NCBI GenBank assembly: GCA_964558295.1
Contig: CAZLDQ010000191.1
Location: 1-11,061 of the forward strand
Origin: JBDKTH01 sp964558295
Lineage (GTDB): Bacteria; Planctomycetota; Planctomycetia; Pirellulales; Thermoguttaceae
Direction: 5' to 3'
Length of the DNA stretch: 11,061 bases
The position numbers and the translations under genes are program-made. Positions 1 to 7,279 of this stretch are shown here, piece after piece (position 1 is the stretch's first letter; every line of letters begins with the position of its first letter). The notes beneath the pieces were generated by a model. That model was not told the origin of the DNA. It saw nothing but the letters and a program-made list of their open reading frames with translations, and ran no database searches.

Positions 1-1
1 T

Positions 2-26
2 CAGTAGGCAGTAGGCAGTAGGCAGT
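2..26. repeat. Perfect 7-bp tandem repeat (AGTAGGC)n
   Basis: The heptamer AGTAGGC is repeated three times in perfect phase (3-9, 10-16, 17-23), with the period continuing to about position 26. The complement reads GCCTACT, close to the GCCTCCT unit seen in the larger array near 8855. It lies at the window edge, so its true length is unknown. It probably belongs to the same family of short tandem heptamers found at other gene borders here. Confidence 0.85.
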
Positions 27-75
27 CAAAGAGTATCTTGTCTGAGCGACAAATCACAATAGCCGCAACGTACGG

Positions 76-159
76 TTCACTGACTACTCGCGATTCCTGA
101 TCCCCTGTCTTCCGACGCCATCCCATCCACAACTCACCATCTACGATCCACCATTTGCC
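76..159. repeat. Degenerate heptamer array leading into the first gene
   Basis: About twelve 7-bp units can be laid end to end. The clearest are the last five, such as ATCCACA (125-131), ACTCACC (132-138) and ATCCACC (146-152), all pyrimidine-rich with an A-T-C-x-A-C-C flavour. The array runs up to and over the TTG proposed as the start of the glycosyltransferase gene. No Shine-Dalgarno sequence or convincing promoter is visible in 1-154. A small inverted repeat TTGTC/GACAA (38-42/48-52) is the only other structure. Confidence 0.6.
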
Positions 160-2110
160 CGTGCTCGACTCACTGCTTTCAGTCTTGGCCCTGCTTGCAA
201 TAGTCCTCGCCGCTTATGGGCTGGGATGCCCGATTCTACGCGGCCTGGGCGTGGGGCAGGAGGATCGATTGGCGGATTTGGTGTGGGGTATTTGTATCGG
301 GCTAATCGTAGCCGGTACCGTGTTGGCACTCCTGGGATTGGTTGGTGGGCTGTACGTCCCACTGATTGGCATTCTGACCAGTGTGGCCTGCTTCTGGGGA
401 CTTGGAGAACTATTGTTTGGCTGGACAGGTCCGACGGAAGAATCAGAGACCTCTGAAGAGACTCCCGTGGAACTGGCCGAGCAGGCCTCCACGGCCTTTG
501 CACCTCCCGCTGTCTGGGTGAGGAGAGGGATGTGCTGGCTTGCTGTGTTCAGTTCCCTGGGGGCTTTGCTCGCCGCCCTCGCTCCGCCGACCGCCGGGGA
601 TGCCCTCTGCTATCACCTCGAGTTGCCCAAGACTTTCTTGGTTGACCGCGCAATCCGGTACCTCCCCGACCACGACAATTCCACGTTTCCGTTGCTCGTC
701 GAGATGTGGTACCTCTGGGGCTTGGCGCTCGAAGGCCCGGTTGCTGCCCAGTTAATCCACTGGATGATTGGTGTGCTTTTCGGACTAGCCACCGTCCTCC
801 TGGCCACGCCAGTCGTCGGCCGCCCCTGGGCATGGATGGCCGGAACCATCGTGCTCTTGGTGCCAGGGGTAACAAACCAGATGACCTCGCCGTTGAACGA
901 CCTGCCGCTGGCTTTGCTAGCCACGTTGGCTTTGACCGCCTGGTGGCGAGCCGTGATGAACGATGAAGGACGACGATGGTTTGTCCTGGCCGGGCTGGCC
1001 GCTGGTGGTGCCCTCTCCACCAAATACTTGGCTCTGCTCTTCGCTGCCGCGGTTGGATTGGTCTCCGCCTGGATGTTTGTGCGGCAAGTCGAGCGCCGTC
1101 GCCTTTTGGCCGAAGGGGTGGCCATCGTGACGATCGTGGCGATCAGTGTCAGCGGCCTCTGGTATCTTCGTGCTGCATGGTATCGAGGAAACCCGGTGTT
1201 CCCTTTCTTCACGGAGGCCTTTGTCCAACGACATCCTTCCGCGCCGCCGATCACCTTGCCGGAAAACAAATCCCCCTTGGGCCGACATCCGCTTGGTGCT
1301 GCCACGGCACCCTGGCACGTGACCATGCATCCCGAACGCTTCGGCGGCCGCGGCCATCAACTGGGCCTCCTATTCCTGGCCGTTCTACCCGGATTGGCGT
1401 TTTGTCGCCGACTTCGGGGACTGGGAACATTACTGGCAATCACGGTCGCGTATTGGGTGTTCTGGTATTTCCTTCGGCAAAACGTCCGTTTTCTACTCCC
1501 GATTGTTCCTCTGCTGGCCGTTGGCGCTGCCTGGGTATGGTCCGAAATGCGGAGATTTCCATGGCTACCGCGGTGTCTTGTCGGGCTGTTGGTGACTTTG
1601 ATCCTTGTCGCTAACGCCGGTGCGTCGCTGGTGCGCTGCCGCGATCAACTGCCTGCTGCCTGTGGCTGGGAAAGCCGCGAAGATTATCTTCGTCGACATG
1701 AGCCGACTTGGCCGGCCGCCGAAATCGCCAATCGCATCCTGGGGCCCAGCTCTCATCTACTCAGCCAGGACTTTCGGGCGTACTATTTCCAATGTCGGGT
1801 GACGCGAGAAAACGCCTACCGGCGACGCACACGCTACGATCTTGAAGTTCACAAGCCAAACGAACTGTGCCGTACTCTTCGCCGCGCCGGATTCACCCAC
1901 CTGCTCTTGACCGAAAACGTCGGAGGGCAAGGAATCCAGTTTGACAGCACACTCAGCCGTCTGGCCGATGCCCAATGGGCAAGCGACGCGAGAGACTCCC
2001 TCCTGAAACTGGCCGAATATCAGTTCCGTGACTCCGACGGCGCCCTGCGCCGCTACCGGCTGGTGATGCTGCGTGATCACGTACAAGGGGAAGAACAAAA
2101 TTCGCAATGA
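155..2110 (+). CDS. Polytopic membrane glycosyltransferase, GT-C / ArnT-PMT-like
   Basis: This 651-residue protein has about a dozen hydrophobic segments, beginning at residues 6-24, 44-62 and 64-90. It probably transfers a sugar from a lipid-linked donor on the outer face of the inner membrane. The first large external loop holds an acidic residue in GDALCYHLELP (D149), the usual place for the catalytic Asp of GT-C enzymes. Further family-like signs are GALSTKYLAL (285-294), WYLRAAWYRGNPVFPF (336-351) and NVRFLLPIVPLLAV (443-456). The C-terminal part (about 495-651) is soluble and unrecognised. The start is uncertain: TTG at 155 or GTG at 161 both lack a Shine-Dalgarno sequence and lie in or beside a heptamer array. 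No ATG opens the frame ahead of the first membrane segment. It is the only plus-strand gene. The acceptor and donor cannot be told from sequence, and the class call rests on remembered motifs. Confidence 0.75.
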   Translation: MPVLDSLLSVLALLAIVLAAYGLGCPILRGLGVGQEDRLADLVWGICIGLIVAGTVLALLGLVGGLYVPLIGILTSVACFWGLGELLFGWTGPTEESETSEETPVELAEQASTAFAPPAVWVRRGMCWLAVFSSLGALLAALAPPTAGDALCYHLELPKTFLVDRAIRYLPDHDNSTFPLLVEMWYLWGLALEGPVAAQLIHWMIGVLFGLATVLLATPVVGRPWAWMAGTIVLLVPGVTNQMTSPLNDLPLALLATLALTAWWRAVMNDEGRRWFVLAGLAAGGALSTKYLALLFAAAVGLVSAWMFVRQVERRRLLAEGVAIVTIVAISVSGLWYLRAAWYRGNPVFPFFTEAFVQRHPSAPPITLPENKSPLGRHPLGAATAPWHVTMHPERFGGRGHQLGLLFLAVLPGLAFCRRLRGLGTLLAITVAYWVFWYFLRQNVRFLLPIVPLLAVGAAWVWSEMRRFPWLPRCLVGLLVTLILVANAGASLVRCRDQLPAACGWESREDYLRRHEPTWPAAEIANRILGPSSHLLSQDFRAYYFQCRVTRENAYRRRTRYDLEVHKPNELCRTLRRAGFTHLLLTENVGGQGIQFDSTLSRLADAQWASDARDSLLKLAEYQFRDSDGALRRYRLVMLRDHVQGEEQNSQ

Positions 2111-2139
2111 GCACTCAGTCTGGTTTCCCCTTCGCCTGC

Positions 2140-2162
2140 CGTCCTCTCCTCTGTGGAGGACG
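2140..2162 (+). terminator. Possible terminator hairpin after the glycosyltransferase gene
   Basis: CGTCCTC (2140-2146) pairs perfectly with GAGGACG (2156-2162) around a 9-base loop, 30 bases after the stop codon. No T-run follows, so an intrinsic terminator is only a possibility. Confidence 0.3.
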
Positions 2163-2237
2163 CTGGCCGATGCTTGGCCTGCAAGATTCGGGAGTGAGCA
2201 GTGCTTTGTCACATATCGTACGTAACAAACGCACGAT

Positions 2238-2263
2238 TCGCGTCAGGATCCCCCAGGACGCGA
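2238..2263. terminator. Inverted repeat between convergent genes, possible terminator
   Basis: TCGCGTC (2238-2244) and GACGCGA (2257-2263) form a perfect 7-bp GC-rich stem with a 12-base loop. The stem lies 28 bases past the thiolase stop codon and between two convergent genes, so it could serve either strand. Neither side has a proper T-run, although the minus side reads GTTTGTT some bases later. Confidence 0.35.
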
Positions 2264-2291
2264 GATTTGCCGACAATACTTGATCCCTTGC

Positions 2292-3470
2292 CTACACCCG
2301 TTCCACAGCCATGGCCACGGCCTCACCGCCGCCGATACAAAGCGACGCGATTCCCGTGCGCAAACCTCGTTGCTGCAGGGCATTCAGAAGTGTCACGAGC
2401 ACTCGCGTCCCACTGGCGCCAATCGGATGCCCCAGAGCGACTGCCCCCCCGAAGATGTTCATCTTCTCGTGAGGGACACCAAGATTCTTCATCACGGCCA
2501 TCGGCACCACAGAAAACGCCTCGTTGACTTCAAACAGATCCACATCAGCCGTGGGCCACCCGAGCTTCATCATCAGCTTGGCAATGGCGGCGATTGGGGC
2601 CAGGGGGAACCACTCCGGTTCCCGTGCCACGGTACAATAACCGAGGATTTTCGCCTGCGGAGTAACCCCAAGCGTTCGTACCTTCTCCGGCGAAAGCATG
2701 ACGAGGGCAGCTGCCGCATCGTCAACACTCGAAGCATTGCCAGCCGTGATCGAGCCTTCGTTACCAAAAGCGGGCTTCAGTTGACGCAATTTCTCCTCGT
2801 TGAATCGGCCTGGTTCTTCATCCTCGTCAATCACTACCACGCCGTTACGGTCCTGGATTTCAACCGGCGTGATTTCCTTGGCGAAAACACCGTCGGCCTG
2901 TGCGCAGAGGGCCCGCTGGTAACTGGCCACCGCATAGTCATCCTGAGCTTTCCGGGAGAATTGCTCCCGCACCGCACACTTGTCGCCATAGCAACCGACA
3001 TGGACGTCGCCGAACACGTCCCACAGGCCGTCGTGAATCATTGCATCGATCAGTTGGCCATGGCCCATCCGGTATCCGGTTCGTGCCTTTTTCAACAGAT
3101 AAGGGGCGGCCGACATGTTTTCCATACCGCCGGCCACGACCACCTGGGCGTCGCCAGATTGGATTGCTTGGGCGGCCAGCATCACCGACTTCAGCCCGGA
3201 ACCACAGACCTTGTTGACCGTGGTAGCTCCCACGCTCGTGGGCAATCCGGCGGCGAGCATCGCTTGGCGAGCCGGATTCTGCCCCAAACCTGCGCAGAGC
3301 ACATTTCCCATGATGACTTCATCGACCTGGTCGTCCATGACCCTCGCCCGTTTAAGGGCAGCCCGAATCACAATACTTCCCAGGATGGGAGCTGGAACTT
3401 CGGCAAGTGTTCCCCCGAATGCCCCAATCGCTGTGCGAACGCCTCCAGCCAAGAACACATCTTTAAGCAT
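2292..3470 (-). CDS. Acetyl-CoA C-acetyltransferase (biosynthetic thiolase)
   Basis: This enzyme condenses two acetyl-CoA into acetoacetyl-CoA, the first step towards polyhydroxybutyrate, or runs the reverse reaction in degradation. The 392-residue length is normal for a type II thiolase. All catalytic elements are present: nucleophile C89 in NKVCGSGLKS, the NEAF motif at 316-319, H348 in GGAVALGHPIGASG, and C378 in SLCIGGGEA. The residue numbers equal those of the well-studied Zoogloea PhaA enzyme. The ATG at 3470 has only a weak upstream GGAACAGG. It lies 47 bp downstream of the PhaR-like gene and probably shares its promoter, which favours a PHB role. No reductase or PHA synthase lies in the window, so phaA versus atoB cannot be decided. 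Confidence is high for the family and moderate for the pathway. Confidence 0.95.
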   Translation of the reverse strand: MLKDVFLAGGVRTAIGAFGGTLAEVPAPILGSIVIRAALKRARVMDDQVDEVIMGNVLCAGLGQNPARQAMLAAGLPTSVGATTVNKVCGSGLKSVMLAAQAIQSGDAQVVVAGGMENMSAAPYLLKKARTGYRMGHGQLIDAMIHDGLWDVFGDVHVGCYGDKCAVREQFSRKAQDDYAVASYQRALCAQADGVFAKEITPVEIQDRNGVVVIDEDEEPGRFNEEKLRQLKPAFGNEGSITAGNASSVDDAAAALVMLSPEKVRTLGVTPQAKILGYCTVAREPEWFPLAPIAAIAKLMMKLGWPTADVDLFEVNEAFSVVPMAVMKNLGVPHEKMNIFGGAVALGHPIGASGTRVLVTLLNALQQRGLRTGIASLCIGGGEAVAMAVERV

Positions 3471-3517
3471 GGTCGTGCCTGTTCCAGATACTGAAGATCG
3501 CCGACTTGTCCGGCATC

Positions 3518-4148
3518 CTACTTGGCTTGCCCTTTGAGACGCTGTTCAAGACCGGCGACTTGGCCTTTCAGTTCACGAATCATATGGCAGAGTTCCCGTT
3601 TGTATGCGTGGCCGGTGATTCCTGCGGATGATGTCGGTAGCGGCTCGACGTCGCTGGTCAGACCGCTTACATTGTGGGAAACGGAGAAAGGAGCTGCGTC
3701 ACCAGCACCTAACAGCATCCGGCCCCGCGCTCCACTCGACAGCGGAGACTCCTCCAACCCCAACGTTTGCCGCAGGTAGTAGTCAGACTGCCGCCGTGAA
3801 TTCAGAAACACGCAAAGTGCCTGGCTAGAGTACTTGTCGACGAAATCGCGAACCCGGGGTTCGTTGACGCGAAAAATCTGGTGGAGCAGTTCCACGGGAA
3901 AGACCGACAGCTTGAGCGGATCATGCTCAAGGAGGATCTGGGCCAGAACTCGGACTGTGATGTCTTCCCCCGTCTTGGAATCGGTCACCTGCACATCGCG
4001 TCCGGCTCGGATTAGCCCATGAGTCTCGTTCAGAGTCATGAATCTCATTCAGAGTGACATGTCGACTCCGCAAGCGATCGTAGAGACATCGGTTGGCGTA
4101 CTTCCGCAACTCAACCCGCGGATGCGAAGAGGGGAGAGCTTCGTCCAT
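3518..4148 (-). pseudogene. phaR: PhaR-like polyhydroxyalkanoate regulator, frameshifted by a 19-bp duplication
   Basis: PhaR proteins bind PHA granules and DNA and repress PHA genes. The family N-terminus (K-Y-P-N-R-R-L-Y-D, then S-R-Y-V-T-L) is recognisable from an ATG at 4148 as RKYANRCLYDRLRSRHVTLN. The frame is then lost at a 19-bp tandem duplication (4018-4055). In the next frame the protein continues as GLIRAGRDVQVTDSKTGEDI and LAQILLEHDPLKLSVFP down to the stop at 3518. A helical, charged tail (YKRELCHMIRELKGQ) fits the family's C-terminal coiled coil. Removing one repeat copy restores a continuous frame of about 203 residues. As it stands, translation could only begin inside the repeat (ATG 4048 or 4039), losing the DNA-binding start. 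KYPNRR has also become KYANRC, which hints at decay. Alternatives are a still-functional short form or a recoding event. Confidence 0.75.
4018..4055 (-). repeat. 19-bp imperfect tandem duplication inside phaR
   Basis: On the minus strand the copies are ACTCTGAATGAGATTCATG (4055-4037) and ACTCTGAACGAGACTCATG (4036-4018), directly adjacent and 17 of 19 identical. Both differences are T-to-C changes. They encode TLNEIH and TLNETH in different frames. Because 19 is not a multiple of three, the duplication shifts the frame of the PhaR-like gene. Confidence 0.92.
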
Positions 4149-4192
4149 GGCCACTTCCGCCTTTGCACAACAGTAGCAACGATCGGCTTCTA

Positions 4193-4222
4193 ATCTTAAG
4201 TCCATACACCACACAGCGTCAA
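4193..4222 (-). promoter_or_regulatory. Sigma-70-like promoter for the phaR-thiolase pair
   Basis: On the minus strand TTGACG (4222-4217) is followed after 18 bases by TAAGAT (4198-4193). These match the -35 and -10 consensus at 5/6 and 4/6 positions. Transcription would begin near 4186, about 38 bases before the ATG at 4148, leaving a short leader with a weak GGAAG ribosome site. This is a sequence match only. Confidence 0.5.
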
Positions 4223-4246
4223 TAGGCAGGCTGCGAGACCAATTCG

Positions 4247-4267
4247 ACGAGACAGCCTCTGTCTCGT
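4247..4267. repeat. Perfect 9-bp inverted repeat with 3-base loop
   Basis: ACGAGACAG (4247-4255) and CTGTCTCGT (4259-4267) are exact reverse complements around CCT. It lies 25 bp upstream of the proposed -35 of the phaR promoter. No T-run follows on either strand, so an operator or RNA hairpin is as likely as a terminator. Confidence 0.8.
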
Positions 4268-4478
4268 AAACCGAAGGACTTGTTCCAAAGCGGGCTACAC
4301 CAAAGCGGTTGCGTAGTCTCGAGCCGGTTTTGAACCGGTTTGAAGCCAATCGACCAATCCCCAAGAGCCTCTTCGAGCATGTGCCCTCGCGAACTGGTCC
4401 CGACGTGCTGGATAAGGTGACGGCCTCTTACGGGTTGTGCAACCGCACAATCACTAGAAAGCCATGCGGTGGCATCTC

Positions 4479-5507
4479 TCAGTCGCCGATCGCCTCGGAA
4501 GGGTCGGTGAGCACATCCACAATACGGATGGCTTTGTGCCCCTTGAATGCGCCGGCCATCGCCCGATACTTGGGCACGTTTTCCACGCTGACCAGCAGTG
4601 GACTGTTGACGTCCTTCTGCGTGGTAATGATGTCACCCACCCGCAAGCCAATCAGATCGCCGGTCGTAATATGCGTATTGGCCAAGCGGACTCGCAGTTC
4701 CACCAGCGAGCCGCGGAGGGTTTGAGTAATGCGTTCGATTGTCTCCGGCGTGGCTTGCCGTTTGCCGTAGGCCACCCAACTATTCGCCGACAACTTGCCG
4801 CTGATCCGTTCAATCGAGTTATAGGGGATACAAAGGTTCATCATCCCCCGAACTTCCCCCAAGGCCAGCTCGAAGCTGATCAATACCACGACTTCGTTGG
4901 GCGGAACGATCTGAACCAACTGAGGATTGCTTTCTACCCGAACGACTTCCAGCCTCAGATCGAGAACGTTCTCCCACGCGCGGCGCAGTTCACCCAAAAA
5001 GAGATTTGTAATTCGTGACACCAAGCGCAGTTCAATCTCCGTAAGCGGGCGCCGCGCCAACGGGCCCAACTCGCGGCCGCCCCCCAGGAGCCGGTCGATG
5101 ATCGGATACAGGATCGACGGATTGATGTCAAGAATCAGGTTCCCTTCGAGTGGCTCGGCATTCAGCAGGTTAAAGCAGGTGGGATTTTCCAGACTGAACA
5201 CAAATTCGCTGTACGTGAGCTGATCAACGCTCGTCAGCTTGACCTCCACCATCGCGCGGAGCATCGCGGAAAGACCTGCGGCGAAATTGCGGCTGAATCC
5301 CTCGTGGAGCGTTTGTAGCGCCCGCATCTGCTCCTTGCCGACGCGTTCCGGGCGCTTGAAGTCGTAAGGAGTGATCTTTTCGCGCATCTTGGGCAACAGC
5401 GCCGGCGGCTCCTCGGGCCCCGGAACACTGGGCCGAAGCGACTCGCCGCTCGTCGCCATCGCACTGAGCAGGCTCTCAACTTCCGCCTGGCTAAGCACGT
5501 CACCCAT
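4479..5507 (-). CDS. fliM: Flagellar motor switch protein FliM
   Basis: FliM forms the middle layer of the flagellar C-ring, links FliG to FliN, and binds phosphorylated CheY to switch rotation. The 342-residue length is normal. The N-terminal LSQAEVESLLSA (5-16) matches the CheY-binding peptide, followed by a linker of about 20 residues. KMREKITPYDFKRPERVGKE (40-59) is the typical entry to the middle domain, which carries the GGG loop (LLGGGRE, 140-146) used in FliG contact. Residues about 265-335 form the C-terminal SpoA domain that joins FliN. The ATG at 5507 has a good AAGGA ribosome site 7 bases upstream. It is the only flagellar gene here, flanked by proA and phaR with gaps of 159 and 330 bp, so it is probably transcribed alone. 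No convincing sigma-28 or sigma-54 promoter is visible upstream. Confidence 0.95.
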   Translation of the reverse strand: MGDVLSQAEVESLLSAMATSGESLRPSVPGPEEPPALLPKMREKITPYDFKRPERVGKEQMRALQTLHEGFSRNFAAGLSAMLRAMVEVKLTSVDQLTYSEFVFSLENPTCFNLLNAEPLEGNLILDINPSILYPIIDRLLGGGRELGPLARRPLTEIELRLVSRITNLFLGELRRAWENVLDLRLEVVRVESNPQLVQIVPPNEVVVLISFELALGEVRGMMNLCIPYNSIERISGKLSANSWVAYGKRQATPETIERITQTLRGSLVELRVRLANTHITTGDLIGLRVGDIITTQKDVNSPLLVSVENVPKYRAMAGAFKGHKAIRIVDVLTDPSEAIGD

Positions 5508-5617
5508 GAATCAGTCCTTGATCAGTTCGAAGCAGTACATGGTCCGCTGTGGGCAGTGAAAGACTGTCGTTGCCTTCGATTCATTGCCTAAGCCTTCACT
5601 GAACTGCACTCGGCCAA

Positions 5618-5673
5618 TTCTCCCCTCTCATCCCTACATCCCCGGTCTCCACACGCCACTCTCCGGTCACCCC
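5618..5673. repeat. Degenerate heptamer array overlapping the proA stop
   Basis: Eight pyrimidine-rich heptamers can be laid in phase, for example TTCTCCC (5618-5624), TCTCCAC (5646-5652) and TCTCCGG (5660-5666). The next unit (5667-5673) contains the proA stop codon. The units are diverged, so this array is less certain than the one in lptE. The rest of the fliM-proA gap (5508-5617) shows nothing beyond the fliM ribosome site. Confidence 0.4.
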
Positions 5674-6944
5674 CGCACTTGTCCGCTACCATAAACAACA
5701 TATTTGTAGATCGTGAGCTCTTCCAAACCGCAGGGACCGCGGGCGTGAAATTTATCGGTGCTGATGCCGATCTCGGCGCCAAGACCGAACTCTCCGCCAT
5801 CGTTGAACCGCGTGCTGGCATTGATCATTACGGCTGAGCTGTCGATGCGTGTGGCGAACTCCCGGGCCGCATTCAAATCCTTGGTCACAATCGCCTCGGT
5901 GTGGTGAGAGCTATACGCATTGATGTGCTCGATTGCCGCGTCCAGAGAGTCGACAACTTTGACCGAAATTACCGGCCCCAGATACTCTTCCCGGTAGTCT
6001 TGTTCCGTGGCCTCCTTGGCCTGGGGGACGAGGCGACGGGTGTATTCGTCACCACGAAGCTCGATGCCACGTTCGATGAGCGCTTGGGCGACACGCGGCA
6101 GGAGCGTGTCCGCCACGGCATGGTGAACGATCAACGACTCCGTCGCATTGCAGACGCCCATGCGCTGGCACTTCGCATTCACCGTCAATCGCTCGGCCAA
6201 CTCCGGATCGGCTGACTGGTCGAGGTAGACGTGGCAATTGCCTGCGTAGTGCTTGAGCACCGGCATTTTGGCCTCGGCGGTCACGCGGCGTATCAGAGCT
6301 TCGCCGCCGCGAGGAATTGCAAGGTCGATATACTCGGGCAGGTTGAGGAAATGGTCGATGGCTTCCCGGTCGGTCGTAGCAACCAGTTGCACGGCATCGC
6401 TGGGTACTCCGGCGTCGGCCGCAGCCTCAGCCAGAATCTCAACGATAGCCCGACTCGAGTGAGCTGCTTCCTTGCCACCCCGGAGGATCACGGCGTTGCC
6501 GCTCTTGACGCACAAGGCCGCAGCGTCGGCCGTCACGTTGGGCCGCGATTCGTAGATGAAGAAGATCACGCCGATCGGCACACGAACCTTCTGTACCTCC
6601 AAACCGTTGGGACGGACGGACGACGAGATAATCTCACCAACCGGATCCGGTAACGCGGCAACTTCCTCCAATCCCTTGGCGATTGCAGCAATTCGCTCCG
6701 GCGTCAAACGCAGGCGGTCGATCTGAGCTTCGGTCAGGCCAAAGCCCGTGGCGGCAGCCAAGTCAAGCCGGTTGGCCTCGGCCAGGGCCACGTGCCGTTC
6801 CCCCAACAGCCGCGCGCTGCGGCGAAGCCAGTCATTCTTCTGTGCGCCGGTGACTTGGGTCAGTTCGGCGGCGGCTCGTTTGGCCCGCTGTGCGACTTCC
6901 AGGCAGTAGTTTCGAAGGTTATCGGAATGGTTGCTGGCCGCCAT
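5667..6944 (-). CDS. proA: Gamma-glutamyl phosphate reductase (glutamate-5-semialdehyde dehydrogenase)
   Basis: ProA reduces gamma-glutamyl phosphate to glutamate-5-semialdehyde with NADPH, the second step of proline synthesis in the cytoplasm. The 425-residue length fits the family. The catalytic cysteine is C265 in CQRMGVCNATESLIVH. Other family signs are PIGVIFFIYESRPNVT (123-138), ILRGGKEA (153-160), IPRGGEALI (210-218), NASTRFNDGGEFGLGAEIG (375-393) and ARGPCGLEELT (401-411). The motif has Met where many homologues have Pro or Thr (QRM-G rather than QRP or QRT), a mild variant. The ATG at 6944 has a weak AGG site but is followed at once by a family-like N-terminus. A TTGACG/GATACT promoter lies upstream. 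proB is not in the window. The last codons run into a degenerate heptamer array. Confidence 0.96.
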   Translation of the reverse strand: MAASNHSDNLRNYCLEVAQRAKRAAAELTQVTGAQKNDWLRRSARLLGERHVALAEANRLDLAAATGFGLTEAQIDRLRLTPERIAAIAKGLEEVAALPDPVGEIISSSVRPNGLEVQKVRVPIGVIFFIYESRPNVTADAAALCVKSGNAVILRGGKEAAHSSRAIVEILAEAAADAGVPSDAVQLVATTDREAIDHFLNLPEYIDLAIPRGGEALIRRVTAEAKMPVLKHYAGNCHVYLDQSADPELAERLTVNAKCQRMGVCNATESLIVHHAVADTLLPRVAQALIERGIELRGDEYTRRLVPQAKEATEQDYREEYLGPVISVKVVDSLDAAIEHINAYSSHHTEAIVTKDLNAAREFATRIDSSAVMINASTRFNDGGEFGLGAEIGISTDKFHARGPCGLEELTIYKYVVYGSGQVRG

Positions 6945-7279
6945 GGGATAAAACCTAAGCTGAAAGACCGGAAATACCTGACGAAATTCGTGAGAAGTAT
7001 CCCTTAGAGGAGCGTGCGCGTCAACGGAGATTAGGGGCCAAAGGTGAGAATCTCTCCCCCTACAAGTATCGTCAGAGCAAGAGCTTAGGGACTATTGCTC
7101 ACGTATTTGGGAGTAATTCGTTCGGGAAAAGGAATTCCGTCTACCCGCTCCCCAATAGACGGGACGTCTGGCGGAGACATCGGTTCTCATCGTCTCCTCC
7201 CAAACAAGAACAGACTCTCCACCGAATCGCCCCGTATCTTCTCAAAGACTACAACGAACAGCGGACTTCAGGGCCAATT
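6945..7279. other. 335-bp non-coding gap between folP and proA
   Basis: The proA promoter occupies the left end. No gene, RNA or strong terminator is visible in 7025-7279. Minor structures are the short palindromic AGACG/CGTCT (7157-7161/7165-7169), GGAGAC/GTCTCC (7173-7178/7192-7197) with a 13-base loop, and a second AAGTATC (7064-7070) matching the one in the promoter. None has a T-run, so the end of the folP operon is not defined by sequence. Confidence 0.5.
6996..7024 (-). promoter_or_regulatory. Sigma-70-like promoter for proA
   Basis: On the minus strand TTGACG (7024-7019), a 17-base spacer, then GATACT (7001-6996) match the -35 and -10 consensus at 5/6 and 4/6 positions. A start near 6989 would leave a leader of about 45 bases before the proA ATG. 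Spacing is ideal, but there is no experimental support. Confidence 0.55.

Larger units (their letters stand above)
4149..4478. other. 330-bp non-coding gap between fliM and phaR, rich in small repeats
   Basis: I see no gene here. It holds the phaR promoter and four structures. TTGTGC/GCACAA (4435-4440/4445-4450) is a hairpin 29 bases past the fliM stop and a possible but T-poor terminator. ACGAGACAG/CTGTCTCGT (4247-4255/4259-4267) is a perfect inverted repeat. CCAAAGCGG occurs twice (4285-4293, 4300-4308), 15 bp apart. CCGGTTTTGAA and CCGGTTTGAA stand in tandem (4324-4344). Together they suggest a regulatory region, perhaps with binding sites, but nothing identifies a protein that would bind. 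Confidence 0.5.

Noticed and set aside
2280..3494. Long open frame on the plus strand (about 404 codons) opposite the thiolase
   Set aside because: The minus strand encodes a complete thiolase with all catalytic residues. The plus-strand translation is rich in His and Arg, as expected of a mirror frame.
3518..4048. A separate 176-residue gene starting at ATG 4048
   Set aside because: Its first ten residues come from the duplicated repeat and no ribosome site precedes it. The rest aligns as the continuation of PhaR, so a broken phaR is the simpler reading.
5508..5617. Sigma-54 or sigma-28 flagellar promoter upstream of fliM
   Set aside because: TTGGCC near 5611-5616 (minus strand) lacks a correctly spaced GC at -12, and no sigma-28 match was seen.
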